Source: Bolinopsis microptera
Taxonomy: Eukaryota; Ctenophora; Tentaculata; Lobata; Bolinopsidae
Reading direction: 5' to 3'
DNA: 23,500 nt
Assembly: GCF_026151205.1 (NCBI RefSeq)
Contig: NC_087073.1
Location: 3,338,501 to 3,362,000 of the forward strand
The notes beneath the pieces were generated by a model. That model did no database searches. It saw only the letters and a program-made list of their open reading frames with translations, and was not told where the DNA came from. Positions 8,801-17,735 of the stretch are shown in pieces. The position numbers and the translations under genes were made by a program. The first letter of the stretch is position 1. Each line of letters opens with the position of its first letter.

Positions 8801-11800
8801 TAATTCGGAGAGACAGGAGTTACGGAGTTCTCGGAACAGTATTACTACTCAGTAAACATTGAAATACTCAGCAATACTCAGCAATACTTAGTATAATATT
8901 TAGTATACCTTCCGTCCAGTTTCCAACAACTACACCTCATCAAACATGTATACGGAGATTTAGTACCATATGTGTTATACAATATACATAGAACGTGACA
9001 TTGAGTAGTAACTTAATAACAGAACCACTGTCACCATTGAAACTCGAGACAAATAATAAATATCCATAAATATCGCGTTACAACTCTGAAAGAACATTTG
9101 GTACCTTCTCTCAGGGTGTTATGATCTAAATCTCGAGCGTACTTCAATTTCATGATTCATTCAGTTATTTGTTTCGCAATTAACTTTACAATTATACGAT
9201 TTTGTTCCTTGCGGTCTAGTTGCTGATAAGATATTTGGCTTAAAGTCTAATTTAAAAATTTTATTTGGTATTAATGCTTTTCATACAAGTTACAACAAAG
9301 TCTTCATGTTATGTATCCTGGGTTTGGACAGGATTTTACCCGTTTAAAATATTTCCATCACGTTACATAATTCTCAGTAAATGTAATAGATCTGTAGTGT
9401 TGTAATTAGTATGCAACACGAAGGTTCATACTCTATGACAGTTCTCTTAACTTTAAGGAGGATTGTATTTGCTAGCTACAACAGTTTCAACACATAACAT
9501 CGGATATCGGTGTTGAAAAAAAATAGTAACTTAACCATGTCCCTTTTTACCGGCTTATTGACTTTTACTGACTACACCGATTCCTCTTATTTGAAAATGA
9601 TATATTATTATATGAGTCTGACTCAGTCCTATATCCTAGAGAAGAGGGATGACGGAGTATTTGTACAAGGTGATTGTTATTGGAAACCAAGACGTGGGCA
9701 AGACAGCTTTCCTAGACAGATACGTAAACAATACGTTCAATGCAAATTACAAAAAAACTTTAGGAGGTAAAACTTCATTTTCACAAAAGCTCAACAATCT
9801 TCACGACAATGATGAGCGTTTACTTACCGGAAAAATCTTATTTCAATTTTTGTTTCGTGCAAGATTTTTGGGATGGAACCAACGTCACAATTAATTTTAG
9901 ATTCCATGAACTGATCTCCCTATCAATAAGATTAATATGTAATATTCACACTACTTAAACTACTAAACCCCACCAGTTGATTACCAGCTGAAAGTGATAC
10001 AGTGGGAGAAGTGTACCCTCCGCATGCAGTTCTGGGACATTGCTGGTCAGGAGTACACTAAGGTCCTGACTAGAAATTACTATAATGCTGCAAGCGCTTG
10101 TATCATCGTGTTTGATATCACTAATACCAAGTCGTATGAAGATGTTAAGGAGTGGAAAGCTGAGGTAGATACTAAGTTGGGACAGATTCCTACGATTGTA
10201 CTTGCAAATAAGGTAGGGAGTTTGAATAGTTAATGATAAGATTGCGAATAAGGTGGGTAACGGCAACAATAACAACATTCTCGTCCTGAATTACTGAATT
10301 TCCAAGTTGCTTGCTGCATCATGGCAATTCTACTTAGGATCTTAGTGTACTCTGTTTACAGCACGATTTGGTGGATAATAGTTCACTGGAACCAAAGAAC
10401 GCGTGTGTTGATGATATGGACTTAGAAACGTTAAAAACATCAATCCAAGCTACCGAGGTGTTTCATGTAAGCGCGAAGACTGGTTATCAAGTGAAATCGA
10501 GCATGAAGTTATTAGAGAAAATCGTAAGTTTTTATAGAACTTTCAGAACGGAAGGAATTGTGACTGAGTGTCCTTCGATAAGCAATAATCTTGAATTTGG
10601 CTGATAGCAAATTAACTTACATATATTCTTTGTACTTATCTTACTCGGCCTTTAAAGTTACTTCGATTTTACAAGCTAACATTCCTCTATTATGATTTAG
10701 CAGATCAGTCACAGGTCCTCAATTCTAAGTGACCAACATTTCAGTTGATGGGAGTCACGATACCACGCCCTACTGAACCACGCCCTCCTAAAAACATCAA
10801 TGTTCAGAGGAAAGGGAGCGTTGCACCTCCTGGACTTGGAGCCTCTAGATTCTGTTGTAACTGAAACTGACTCTTAATCTTCAGAACGCAATTGAAAAAA
10901 TTCGTTTTTTGCCCTAGTTATTTAAATCTCAGTTTAATGAGATGTTTATAGTTAAACCAAACTTATAAGAGTTTGACTGGAGCCCAGACCTTTTTGTTTG
11001 TTTTTGTTTTTTCTTTAAACAAATTTTATTTCAAGAATTTCACAGAAAATCGTGTATTTGATTATTTTACCAACCTTTCGTATATCAATTATAATTATAG
11101 TCCATAGTTTTTCTGTAATTTTTTTTCTGATCTAAAAATTGAAGCCTTTAACACTTAAATTGAAACTGTTTAAACTAAAATAAATGTAAAAGGACAAGAC
11201 TTACTGGGCAAATAGTGACGTAAGTTTACACATGACCCGGTTAGAGTTTTGAGTTTTGACTTTCGTGTTCCATTTTGAACACATTATCACCGGTAAAGTT
11301 AATATTAGATTACAGCCTTACAAGTTGGGAAAGATCCAGCTAACTTATAATGGCTAAAGTGCTGAAATCTTAGAAAATACTATTAGATCACTATACTGAT
11401 AAGATTCTCATCGACAAAAGAAACTAATCCCGGTCATTGCAGTGATTTTATTTCAACTGATGTTAGCCCGTTAGGTACTCGCAGTTTCTCACAGATAATT
11501 GTGAGCATGACGGATCAGACATACTTCAGACATACTTCATGGTAACTTTTCAGCTTCCTTCACATTTTGTTATCACAGCAGCAGTAACCCGATACTCCTA
11601 CCTCAGATAAGTAAGATTCCGTACTGTTAAGGCAATGTCCAGATACTTGTTACTCATTTTCATACATTGCTCTAGACTTTCATACCACTTTTCAGTTTTG
11701 CTTTCTTTCCCTACCGTGAAATTTCCATAACAAGTGAAACGATTCTTAATAAAACAAATATTTAATAAAACAAATATTTATTTTTACGGCACAATCAAAC

Positions 11801-14800
11801 AATATCAATAATAAATAAATCAGGGGAGGTTTGAAGAGGTTTCAAGTGCCGAAGGCCACTGCTTATCTTTAGGATTTGAGAGTGACCTGTGCTTGAAACC
11901 CCCTCAACCATCCACTACGTCAATATACTTATTATACAAATATAGAAAAATATAATAATCTAAAATTACTTATTGGTTTAGTTTGGTGACAAAGGAGAGC
12001 CCAGTTGAGTTTTAGTTTAGCTTTAGGTTTTGAATCACAGTTTAAAGGGTTAGCCATGTTTCATGGCAGAGAGAGATATCATGTGTGCATAGCCGTACCG
12101 GATGTAGAGTTTGAGATATAATATAGATTAGTTACCATGTATTAGGGTCATCTCGATTTTGGAGGGATAGCAAGTGCTTTTTAAGGTTAGATTTAATAAC
12201 ACCTGACGAAGCTGATAAGTCTGAATTCTTGGAAGAACCCGGGATTATTATCCCATCTACATTAGCATCACATATTTCGAATACATAGGGGCTGAGGTCA
12301 TTCCAAATTTTCGTAGAGGTGTACAAAAAGTTCTGTTGGGAGATATCTAACCTCAGTAATGGGACAATCAGACGAATTTTTTCATTTCTAGGACAGAACT
12401 TGAAAAGATCTTTAATCGACTGGGGGACATCAAATTTAAGAATTTTGAATAGTTCCATAAATGTATGGTACATGTGCAGATTCTCCAGGTTCATAATTTT
12501 CTGCTCGGTGAATAGCGGTTTAGTGTGTTCAAGACAGTAGTTCTTGCTAGCCATATGTTCGTTATAAGATCTTGAACGTGCACAGGTTAAATAGTATTCT
12601 TTATGATCAAAATTGGGAATGTTACCAAATAGCAGTCTTATACATCGCTTTTGAATTGCAAAGATTTTATTCAGCTTATGTTTAGGGATCCCACCCCAGC
12701 AACTTATACAATTTAGCTAAGATGTGACATAAAAAGAGCATCGTATAGTTTCAAATATTCAGATTTGGGAATGAATTTGCAAAATCTCTTAATCGATACA
12801 ATACTGGAGTTCAGCTTTAAAGATAAATGATTAAGATGTGGTTCCCAGCTTAGCTGTTCGTCTATTATCACCCCAAAAAACTTTGTACATTGAACTTTTT
12901 CTAGCTTTTTGCCATCTATTAAAATCGTTAGATTTCTGTTAAAGGGCCGTGTTCTGGCACAGGTCTGTGTTGCTCTTGACAAACCTGGCTGAAAATGCAT
13001 ATAACAACTTTTCCCTGCATTTATATGTAACTTGTTAGATTCCATATAGTTACTGACTTGTTTCATTACATGATTAGCTTTTTCAAAAGCTTCCTGTGCT
13101 GAACTACCTATCACAAAAATATTTGTATCATCAGCAAACAATATTATCAATTAAGCTTTCGTTGCAACCCGGCTTGGCATGGCTGGCAATCGATATCAAA
13201 GGGATTAAATTGTTACTGTAGATAGTTTGTTCAAATTCAGCTATGTTTCGTCCCTGGGCCAAAAGATCAACATTGGAGTCACCTGTCAAGGCTACATTAT
13301 TAGACGGTAGGAATTTCATCAACACATCAAGCTCAGCAAGTGCATCTAGAATATCACCACTAGGGGGCCTGTAAACAACACCAGCAATCTGTGGAACCTC
13401 TGTGTTAGTGATCTCAACAAAAAGTGTTTCAAGATTGTCAGAGCATTTACATAACTTTTCGATTCGGCTGTATTGGTACTTATTGTCAATATATACACCA
13501 AGGCCACTACCTTTCTTTTTCCCATCAGTTTTGGAGTTGTACTCACTGCTGTAACCATCAATTTTGTATAAATCTTTATTTTCCTCATCAATGTTTGTTT
13601 CAGCTAGCGCAATAACTGCAAATTTCTCATCATATTGACTCATATCAGTAATAAAGCTGTCAAAGTTAGATGCGTTCCCATCAATGTTGTTAAACACAAT
13701 AGATATAAACGGCTTGTTATGGTTAAGTATGTTTTTTGACAGCCGGTTGAAATTTGTCATGTTATAAGACCTACAGTCTTTTAGAATGTTTGAAATAGTC
13801 TCCATATCGTCGTCTCTTTCTACAGTGTTGGGATCATATTTGTCATAAATAATTGAGTTGAAAGGATTGTACCTTTGGGATTTGAAGGCGAAACATTGAC
13901 TGCAGTGCCACATTTGTTTAACATGGTCAAATTTAAAGCTCTGTTCAGAACATTTGGCATGATATATTGTATCGCAACACTCACATATTATGACTTTATG
14001 ATGGCTTAGTACATTGCTATCACAACCTGGACATCTCTCTCTTGTAATATTAAAGTTTATTGAGGTCATATCGGTAAGATATCACCCCTACTACCCCTAC
14101 TTAGGGCATGGCACTCCTATAGTCACCATTTCCACCTTTAAATCTTTCCGTGGACTGACTTCCACCACGTTGTACAATACATCGTTTTATATTCATGCAA
14201 AATATTTTCAGGCCTTCTCTTCCGAGATGTACAACATCATTGACCAATGGTGTGCCATCACGTGAGAATCTACCATACTTAGAAGGCATGCATCCGTTAA
14301 CTGAACCTAGTACAGAGTTATCTATAATAAACATGTTTTTCCTATTATAAACCATGTTGACATGATTCTTGATGCAATTGGATTGCACCCATTTACCTCG
14401 ATTTGGAATTCTACGATCCAACATTATTCGGAATATTTATGATAACTACTCATACATATCTTCGTTATCATTCGAAAATTAAAAGTAAGATTACGCTCCG
14501 AATTGTTTCAAGTCAATTATATTCTGCAGTCTAAGTAGAACTAAGTAATGACAGAGTACTTGTACAAAGTTTTGGTACTTGGAAACAACAGGGTCGGGAA
14601 AACAGCATTTCTAGAAAGATATATCAACAACAACTTCAGTGCTCAGTATAAAACCACTCTAGGAGGTTTGGAAACAAATGAATAATCCGAATTTAATCGA
14701 ACATTAATGTCAAATATCATTTTACCATGATTATTTTCTGGAGCATTTTAAATTAAATTTTCGGAATTAATACAAATTATAGTTATATTCCTCAGTGGAC

Positions 14801-16418
14801 TTTCAGCCGAAAGTCATAAAGTACGAACATTGTACATTGCGAATGCAGTTTTGGGATATAGCAGGACAAGAACGGCAGAAAGTGTTGTCAAGAAACTTTT
14901 ATAATGGAGCGAGCGCTTGTATCATCGTGTTTGATATCACTAATACCAAGTCGTATGAAGATGTTAAGGAGTGGAAAGCTGAGGTAGATACTAAGTTGGG
15001 ACAGATTCCTACGATTGTACTTGCAAATAAGGTAGGGAGTTCGAACAATTGATAAAAGAACAGTTGATAAAAATTGTATCGAGGAAAGTTTTGTAGGATT
15101 GCAAAAACCAATCATTCACTATAATATTAGAAACCAATAAAGATACAAACAAGATTCAGAACAAGTCATTATCTAAAAGATTGTATTTCAGCAAGATCTA
15201 GTTGACGACATCTCTAATCCAAGGAAAGCTTGTGTTGATGACATGGATCTAGACATTCTCAAAGATACGATAAAAGCAACTGAAGTGTTCCATGTCAGCG
15301 CAAAAACTGGTTATCAAGTTAAGCAGAGCATGCAGCTTGTAGAAAAAATTGTGAGTGGTACAAATTCATGTTAGTTATGTTGTGTTTTCGATCATATGTC
15401 TAACTTGAAGATTATTTTGAAAGTATCGTGAAATTTCAAAGAGTTCATCACAGAATTTTTATTAGAAAAATTTCAGTTGATGGGGGTGACGATCCCAAGA
15501 CCGCCAAAGACAGGAACTTCAGATGGTAGCATCACGTTAGATAGTCAGACTTCAGTACACCACAACTCCAGATCATGTTGCAGCAGTAATTGAAATCTGA
15601 TAAACCAAAATACCTAATATTGCTTGTTTTCAATTATCAAAAGATACATAAAAGATGGGTTTGCCAATTTTTTGCTTTATATCAAACTGAATCTTATGGA
15701 CGATAGGTACTATATATCGACAGTTGAGACAATTAATTGCTATTTTTCTTTTATAAATACAGATCTTTAAATGTAGAAACTGTGAATCCAATTATTTCAT
15801 CATTGATGCAGAAAGAATAGCAAATGATGTTTTGACTAAAACGTTCTGTTACTTCAACTTCAACTAAATCGATTTAACACCGCAATTCCAGTCGCAAGCC
15901 TGGGACCACTACTAGCATAGTCACAACATCTACAAAGCTGCCATATAGCCTGACTGACAATTTTCTCGACTGACTGACAATGTTTCTTCTTTTTCCCCAT
16001 TTAGAATACAAAGATTAGTACATTTTAGCTTATGATTAATATTATATTTTTACCTATAGTTTACCTAGATTGTGATGTTGCTTTCTAACTCTAACTCAAA
16101 CTTGTTATTATACATAAACAAAAAACGATTTTGTTGATGAATGTGAGGTTGTTTGGCCAATTTTCTACTATTCCTGTCAACTCATTTCTATCATAACTTT
16201 CCGTTGAACAGGGTACATGCAATTCCTTAGGGCTAGACTAGTGTAATTATAGATACATATAATAATAATTGTTATGATCAATATATTAATGACCATAATG
16301 TTTAATATTTCAAGATCATATAAATTTTGAACTTACCATCAGTTCCTGTTACAGGGCCCATGTATTTGACCACAGCATAGAAATCACCCACTTGAACCCG
16401 TTGACCTAGAACTACCAT
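5727..16418 (-). CDS. TBCE: Tubulin folding cofactor E (tubulin-specific chaperone E), 5' five exons, 3' end missing
   Basis: Coding exons in transcription order are 16418-16337, 7961-7892, 7717-7606, 6393-6281 and 5884-5727 (complement). All introns are GT-AG and the phases agree at every junction, giving about 178 residues. TBCE is a cytosolic cofactor that handles alpha-tubulin in assembly and disassembly of the tubulin dimer. Exons 1-3 encode an N-terminal CAP-Gly domain: LGQRVQVGD, then WLGVEWEDEGRGKHDG containing the GKHDG form of the GKNDG signature, then GSFVR. Exons 4-5 match the linker and first leucine-rich repeats (AQLTNL, PKLRSVHLKG). The family is about 500 residues long, so later repeats and the ubiquitin-like domain are missing; they lie beyond the left edge or are lost. 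Intron 1 is about 8.4 kb and contains two Rab genes and a LINE; intron 3 contains a hAT element. CLIP-type CAP-Gly proteins are the alternative, but the N-terminal position and the repeats that follow favour TBCE. Confidence 0.88.
5885..6280 (-). other. TBCE intron 4
   Basis: This intron of about 400 bases lies between TBCE exons 4 and 5. Apart from the GATTG-type minisatellite near its 5' end on the minus strand, nothing is recognised. Confidence 0.7.
6120..6262. repeat. Degenerate minisatellite of AGATTG / GGGATTG units
   Basis: Many tandem short units (GTGAGATT, GGGAGATT, GAAAGATT) fill this stretch and degrade into GAGTTC repeats at its right end. It lies inside TBCE intron 4, immediately next to the donor of exon 4. 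On the TBCE coding strand it is a pyrimidine-rich tract (CCCAATCTC units). Confidence 0.85.
6281..6393 (-). CDS. TBCE: TBCE coding exon 4
   Basis: This 113 bp exon has acceptor TTAATTTCAG and donor GTAAGG. It encodes GDEMSIVNKDNSKTNVELVG and onward to AQLTNLVM, matching the TBCE segment between CAP-Gly and the first leucine-rich repeat. It ends in phase 2, compatible with the next exon. Confidence 0.85.
6637..6901. repeat. GACCGG-type tandem repeat, left side of the hAT element
   Basis: Clusters of (GGGACC)n and (GGGATGACC)n are separated by short AT-rich words. They resemble subterminal repeats of hAT elements, which can bind transposase, though here they are unusually numerous and microsatellite-like. 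Confidence 0.85.
7376..7582. repeat. GACCGG-type tandem repeat, right side of the hAT element
   Basis: (GGGACC)n clusters lie at 7376-7400 and continue to about 7530, followed by CCCGGTACCGGGATT repeats near the right terminus. They mirror the left-side array in composition. The last copies, being self-complementary around GGTACC, could fold. Confidence 0.85.
7606..7717 (-). CDS. TBCE: TBCE coding exon 3 (end of CAP-Gly domain)
   Basis: This 112 bp exon has acceptor CATTTCCAG and donor GTGAGT. It encodes YFEAKPLHGSFVRSHKLNPG and onward through RQRYADVTGV, the C-terminal part of CAP-Gly (GSFVR) and the start of the linker. The hAT element begins 15 bases inside the following intron. Confidence 0.9.
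7892..7961 (-). CDS. TBCE: TBCE coding exon 2 (CAP-Gly core)
   Basis: This 70 bp exon has acceptor GTGTTTCAG and donor GTGAGA. Its two leading bases complete the glycine codon begun in exon 1. It encodes EWLGVEWEDEGRGKHDGSYR and onward, the CAP-Gly signature, and ends in phase 2. Confidence 0.9.
7962..9648. other. TBCE intron 1, left part, no gene seen
   Basis: AT-rich non-coding sequence lies between TBCE exon 2 and the first Rab gene. It holds three tandem copies of AATACTCAGC at 8863-8892. The promoter and any 5' untranslated exon of the first Rab gene should lie in its right end. No protein homology is visible on either strand. Confidence 0.6.
9649..10864 (+). CDS. Rab32/38/29-like small GTPase, copy A (four exons)
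   Basis: The coding exons 9649-9766, 9977-10212, 10362-10523 and 10745-10864 join through GT-AG introns (210, 149 and 221 bp) to a 211-residue protein, close to the family length. Rab GTPases are membrane switches for vesicle traffic; Rab32/38/29 act at lysosome-related organelles and trans-Golgi. Seen: YKVIVIGNQDVGKTAF (P-loop GxxxxGKT), TLGVDYQLKV (switch I, formed across intron 1), WDIAGQEY (switch II), NKHD (NKxD formed across intron 2), SAK at residues 162-164, and C-terminal FCCN with two cysteines for geranylgeranylation. Start choice: the ATG directly precedes TEYLYKV, the family N-terminus. Odd: the arginine usual after GQE is tyrosine. The gene is nested in TBCE intron 1 on the opposite strand and paralogous to copy B. 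Family assignment rests on GVDY/FxxKV, WKAEVDTKL and LLEKI; another divergent Rab is possible. Confidence 0.88.
10093..10222 (+). repeat. 130 bp tract identical to 14912-15041 (Rab paralogue conversion tract, copy A)
   Basis: There is no mismatch over 130 bases, from AGCGCTTG in exon 2 through GTAGGGAGTT in intron 2. Flanking sequence on both sides diverges at once. Confidence 0.93.
10865..12131. other. Intergenic part of TBCE intron 1 between Rab copy A and the degraded LINE
   Basis: No exon is recognised. It contains the 3' untranslated region of Rab copy A (a possible AATAAA at about 11179), a 16 bp tandem duplication (11746-11777), a long hairpin (11836-11905), and probably the 3' untranslated region of the minus-strand LINE in its right end. 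The rest is AT-rich. Confidence 0.55.
11746..11777. repeat. 16 bp tandem duplication
   Basis: TTAATAAAACAAATAT occurs twice without mismatch, followed by a partial third copy. Non-coding. Confidence 0.9.
12132..13150 (-). pseudogene. LINE ORF2 remnant: reverse transcriptase catalytic end and C-terminus
   Basis: The frame 13150-12713 begins at the conserved ILFADDTN of the palm domain, then continues through thumb-like sequence with KLHINAGKS and SWEPHLNHL to FMSHLS. The frame shifts by an indel near 12710-12718 and continues as CISCWGGIPKHKLNKI and onward to the stop at 12132. This tail has the typical WGG..P......QKR..R pattern of CR1-like elements. Everything between the end of the endonuclease and FADD is absent, so motifs for template binding and the first catalytic aspartate are gone. 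It is not functional. Confidence 0.85.
13131..14069 (-). pseudogene. LINE ORF2 remnant: PHD finger and endonuclease domain
   Basis: A 312-residue open frame. A complete PHD finger (Cys4-His-Cys3: C13, C16, C29, C32, H37, C40, C56, C59) stands at the N-terminus. The endonuclease shows FNNIDG, ALAETN (catalytic E), VVYRPPSGD and TGDSNVDLL, where the usual GDFN has serine in place of phenylalanine. The frame ends at LIDNIVC; the terminal catalytic SDH motif of the endonuclease is lost through the internal deletion. The ATG at 14069 lies 32 bases after the stop of the ORF1 remnant, a spacing compatible with reinitiation in the intact element. Confidence 0.85.
14101..14424 (-). pseudogene. LINE ORF1 remnant: C-terminal SGNH esterase-like domain
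   Basis: The 107 residues contain FSRDGTPLVNDVVHLGREGL, where D..H before LxxxGL is the C-terminal catalytic Asp-His block of SGNH/GDSL hydrolases. Esterase domains in ORF1 are known for CR1-like LINEs. The upstream serine and glycine/asparagine blocks are missing. The frame stays open only about 15 bases above the ATG, to a stop near 14437, so the element is 5'-truncated close to there. The assignment rests on this single block and the following PHD/endonuclease context. Confidence 0.65.
14548..15593 (+). CDS. Rab32/38/29-like small GTPase, copy B (four exons)
   Basis: The coding exons 14548-14665, 14796-15031, 15192-15350 and 15477-15593 join by GT-AG introns (130, 160 and 126 bp) to 209 residues. 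Intron positions and phases equal those of copy A, so the two arose by duplication of a spliced gene, not by retroposition. Motifs: VLVLGNNRVGKTAFLERY (P-loop GxxxxGKT), TLGVDFQPKV (switch I), WDIAGQER (switch II with the usual arginine), NKQD formed across intron 2, VSAKTG, and a C-terminal SRSCCSSN with two adjacent cysteines for prenylation. The first donor is GTTTGG, weaker than average. Most of the gene differs clearly from copy A, but 130 bases at the end of exon 2 and start of intron 2 are identical. It is nested in TBCE intron 1 on the opposite strand. Expected role: vesicle trafficking to lysosome-related compartments. Confidence 0.88.
14912..15041 (+). repeat. 130 bp tract identical to 10093-10222 (Rab paralogue conversion tract, copy B)
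   Basis: Partner of the tract in copy A. It covers the last 120 bases of exon 2 and the first 10 bases of intron 2. Confidence 0.93.
15594..16336. other. TBCE intron 1, right part, no gene seen
   Basis: AT-rich non-coding sequence between the stop of Rab copy B and TBCE exon 1. It includes the 3' untranslated region of copy B. Only a short direct repeat (CGACTGACTGACAAT-like, near 15950-15980) stands out. Confidence 0.6.
16337..16418 (-). CDS. TBCE: TBCE coding exon 1
   Basis: It encodes 27 residues plus one base, from the ATG at 16418 to the donor GTAAGT at 16336-16331. It contains the first strand of the CAP-Gly domain (VLGQRVQVGDFYAVVKYMG). An acceptor-like pyrimidine-rich TTTTTAG ends one base before the ATG, so an upstream untranslated exon or a trans-spliced leader is possible. 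Confidence 0.85.
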
Positions 16419-16767
16419 TCTAAAAATATCATTAAACTGATTTTATTTCACAGTAGACTGTAGAGAGAACAGTTGTATATAATGAGAGAATAAAGTTCCA
16501 AGTTTTAACATCATTATCTTTTTGAAACTCAAATTATTGGAGTTTCCTAAAAAATATAAAGTACAATCATTGAACAAATTAAAAAACAATGACATGCTAA
16601 AGAATATCATAATCCCTAATAGATCCTAAGACCCTAGCTAGACAGTACGTGGAGCGTCACATGATGCGTTGCGTGATTGAGTATTTGTTGTAGCTAGATG
16701 TGACATGACGCGTAACATGAGCCAGTCTTTGATCCTAGCTAGACAGTACATGAGTCATGACCTGTCA

Positions 16768-17123
16768 CAGAGGCGGCTATTGCTTCCAGGCGTCCGTGGA
16801 AACCCTAAAATTAGTATCTGTGGGCGGTGGCCCTTGCTTGAAAATAGAAATAGTAATTAGTAATAGTATTCGGAAATATCTAATCACGATATAAAGCTCT
16901 TTATTCTACTCAAACGTTCGAATGTAAGCGCACGCATGATCAATTGTGTTGTTGGGTGTCCAATCCTTATTTGGACAACTCAGCCGCGCAGTTTTAACAC
17001 ACAGTTAATTGCAAACGGGTACAAAGCCGTCGGCATTTGGAGTGGGGGCCATCCCCAAGCCCCCTGAGTCCGTCGATTGGACACCAAACACAACTGCCAG
17101 CCAGCTCCCACGAGCCGCCTCTG
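16768..17123. mobile_element. Small non-autonomous hAT-like element (MITE)
   Basis: The 356 bp element has perfect 11 bp inverted ends, CAGAGGCGGCT and its complement, of the CAG-GGCGGCT kind seen in hAT elements. The flanking octamers ACCTGTCA (16760-16767) and ACGTGTCA (17124-17131) match at 7 of 8 bases, as expected for an aged 8 bp target duplication. A further internal inverted pair (GGTGTCCAATC at about 16955 and GATTGGACACC at 17075) lies inside. No transposase is encoded. It is unlike the 964 bp element in its ends. Confidence 0.72.
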
Positions 17124-17657
17124 ACGTGTCACATGATCATCTTAAACATATGTTGATCTCATTAATCTGGCCTTGTCAGTGATGTGGAGAAATCAATGAG
17201 AAAAGACAATTTTTTCTTGAGAAAAACAATGGATCTCATTAACCTTGTCAGTGATGTTATGGTCCTTGCCGAAACGAAAACCTTGTTATGACGAGCCAGT
17301 TTGTATAGTTTGTATAAAAAGAAACAATAGCTCGTGTTCATATTGACACATTCTCAATCCAAGAAGACCAACGAGATGAACTCTACCAACAACAATGATG
17401 ATTCTGTTTTCAATACATGCAGCTGCACTGAAGAATGCCCTTACAAAATACCACATCTTTGACCAGAGTTCCTTCTCACGGATTAAAAAATAACGATCAG
17501 TAAAGTGTTTTGACCTTAGCACTGCCATTAGTATCTAAGGAAAACGAACAGGTGTCGATGGAGAAACAAATGTGAAAAGAGCAAAAACATTTCACAATAT
17601 AATGGCGTGTTATATGTTATACATAGCTTAATTTACAAGATCAATTCATCGCAGCTC

Positions 17658-17735
17658 GGCGCGGCACAGTAGCGCATCTCGCCGATCTAGCAAGAGAAGC
17701 CTCATTGAGTGCGCGGCGCGGCACAGTAATGCATC
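17658..17735. repeat. GC-rich direct repeat containing GGCGCGGCACAGTA
   Basis: A 21 bp word beginning GGCGCGGCACAGTA and ending GCATC occurs at 17658-17678 and 17715-17735 with two mismatches. It lies in a GC-rich island otherwise unlike the AT-rich surroundings. Confidence 0.7.

Larger units (their letters stand above)
12132..14424 (-). mobile_element. Degraded, internally deleted CR1-like LINE
   Basis: Read on the minus strand, the order is: esterase-like ORF1 remnant (14424-14101), PHD plus endonuclease (14069-13131), then directly the catalytic FADD region and thumb of a reverse transcriptase (13150-12713), then its C-terminus (12554-12132). The reverse transcriptase fingers and first palm motifs are missing, so the copy cannot be autonomous. 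It is 5'-truncated, since ORF1 starts inside its esterase domain. It belongs to a different family from the 893-5335 LINE, whose ORF1 has CCCH fingers instead. It lies in TBCE intron 1 between the two Rab genes. The 3' end of the element, somewhere in 11900-12130, is not resolved. Confidence 0.88.

Noticed and set aside
11838-11850. tRNA-type promoter box (GGTTTCAAGTGCC) suggesting a SINE
   Set aside because: No A box at the right distance and no tRNA-like fold; the bases are explained by the hairpin.
14888-15115. Minus-strand frames inside the Rab genes, similar at both copies
   Set aside because: They are antisense shadows of the conserved exon 2 and are alike only because of the conversion tract.
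17286-17528. 80-codon minus-strand open frame
   Set aside because: No recognisable domain and no supporting splice or start context; length is within chance in this composition.
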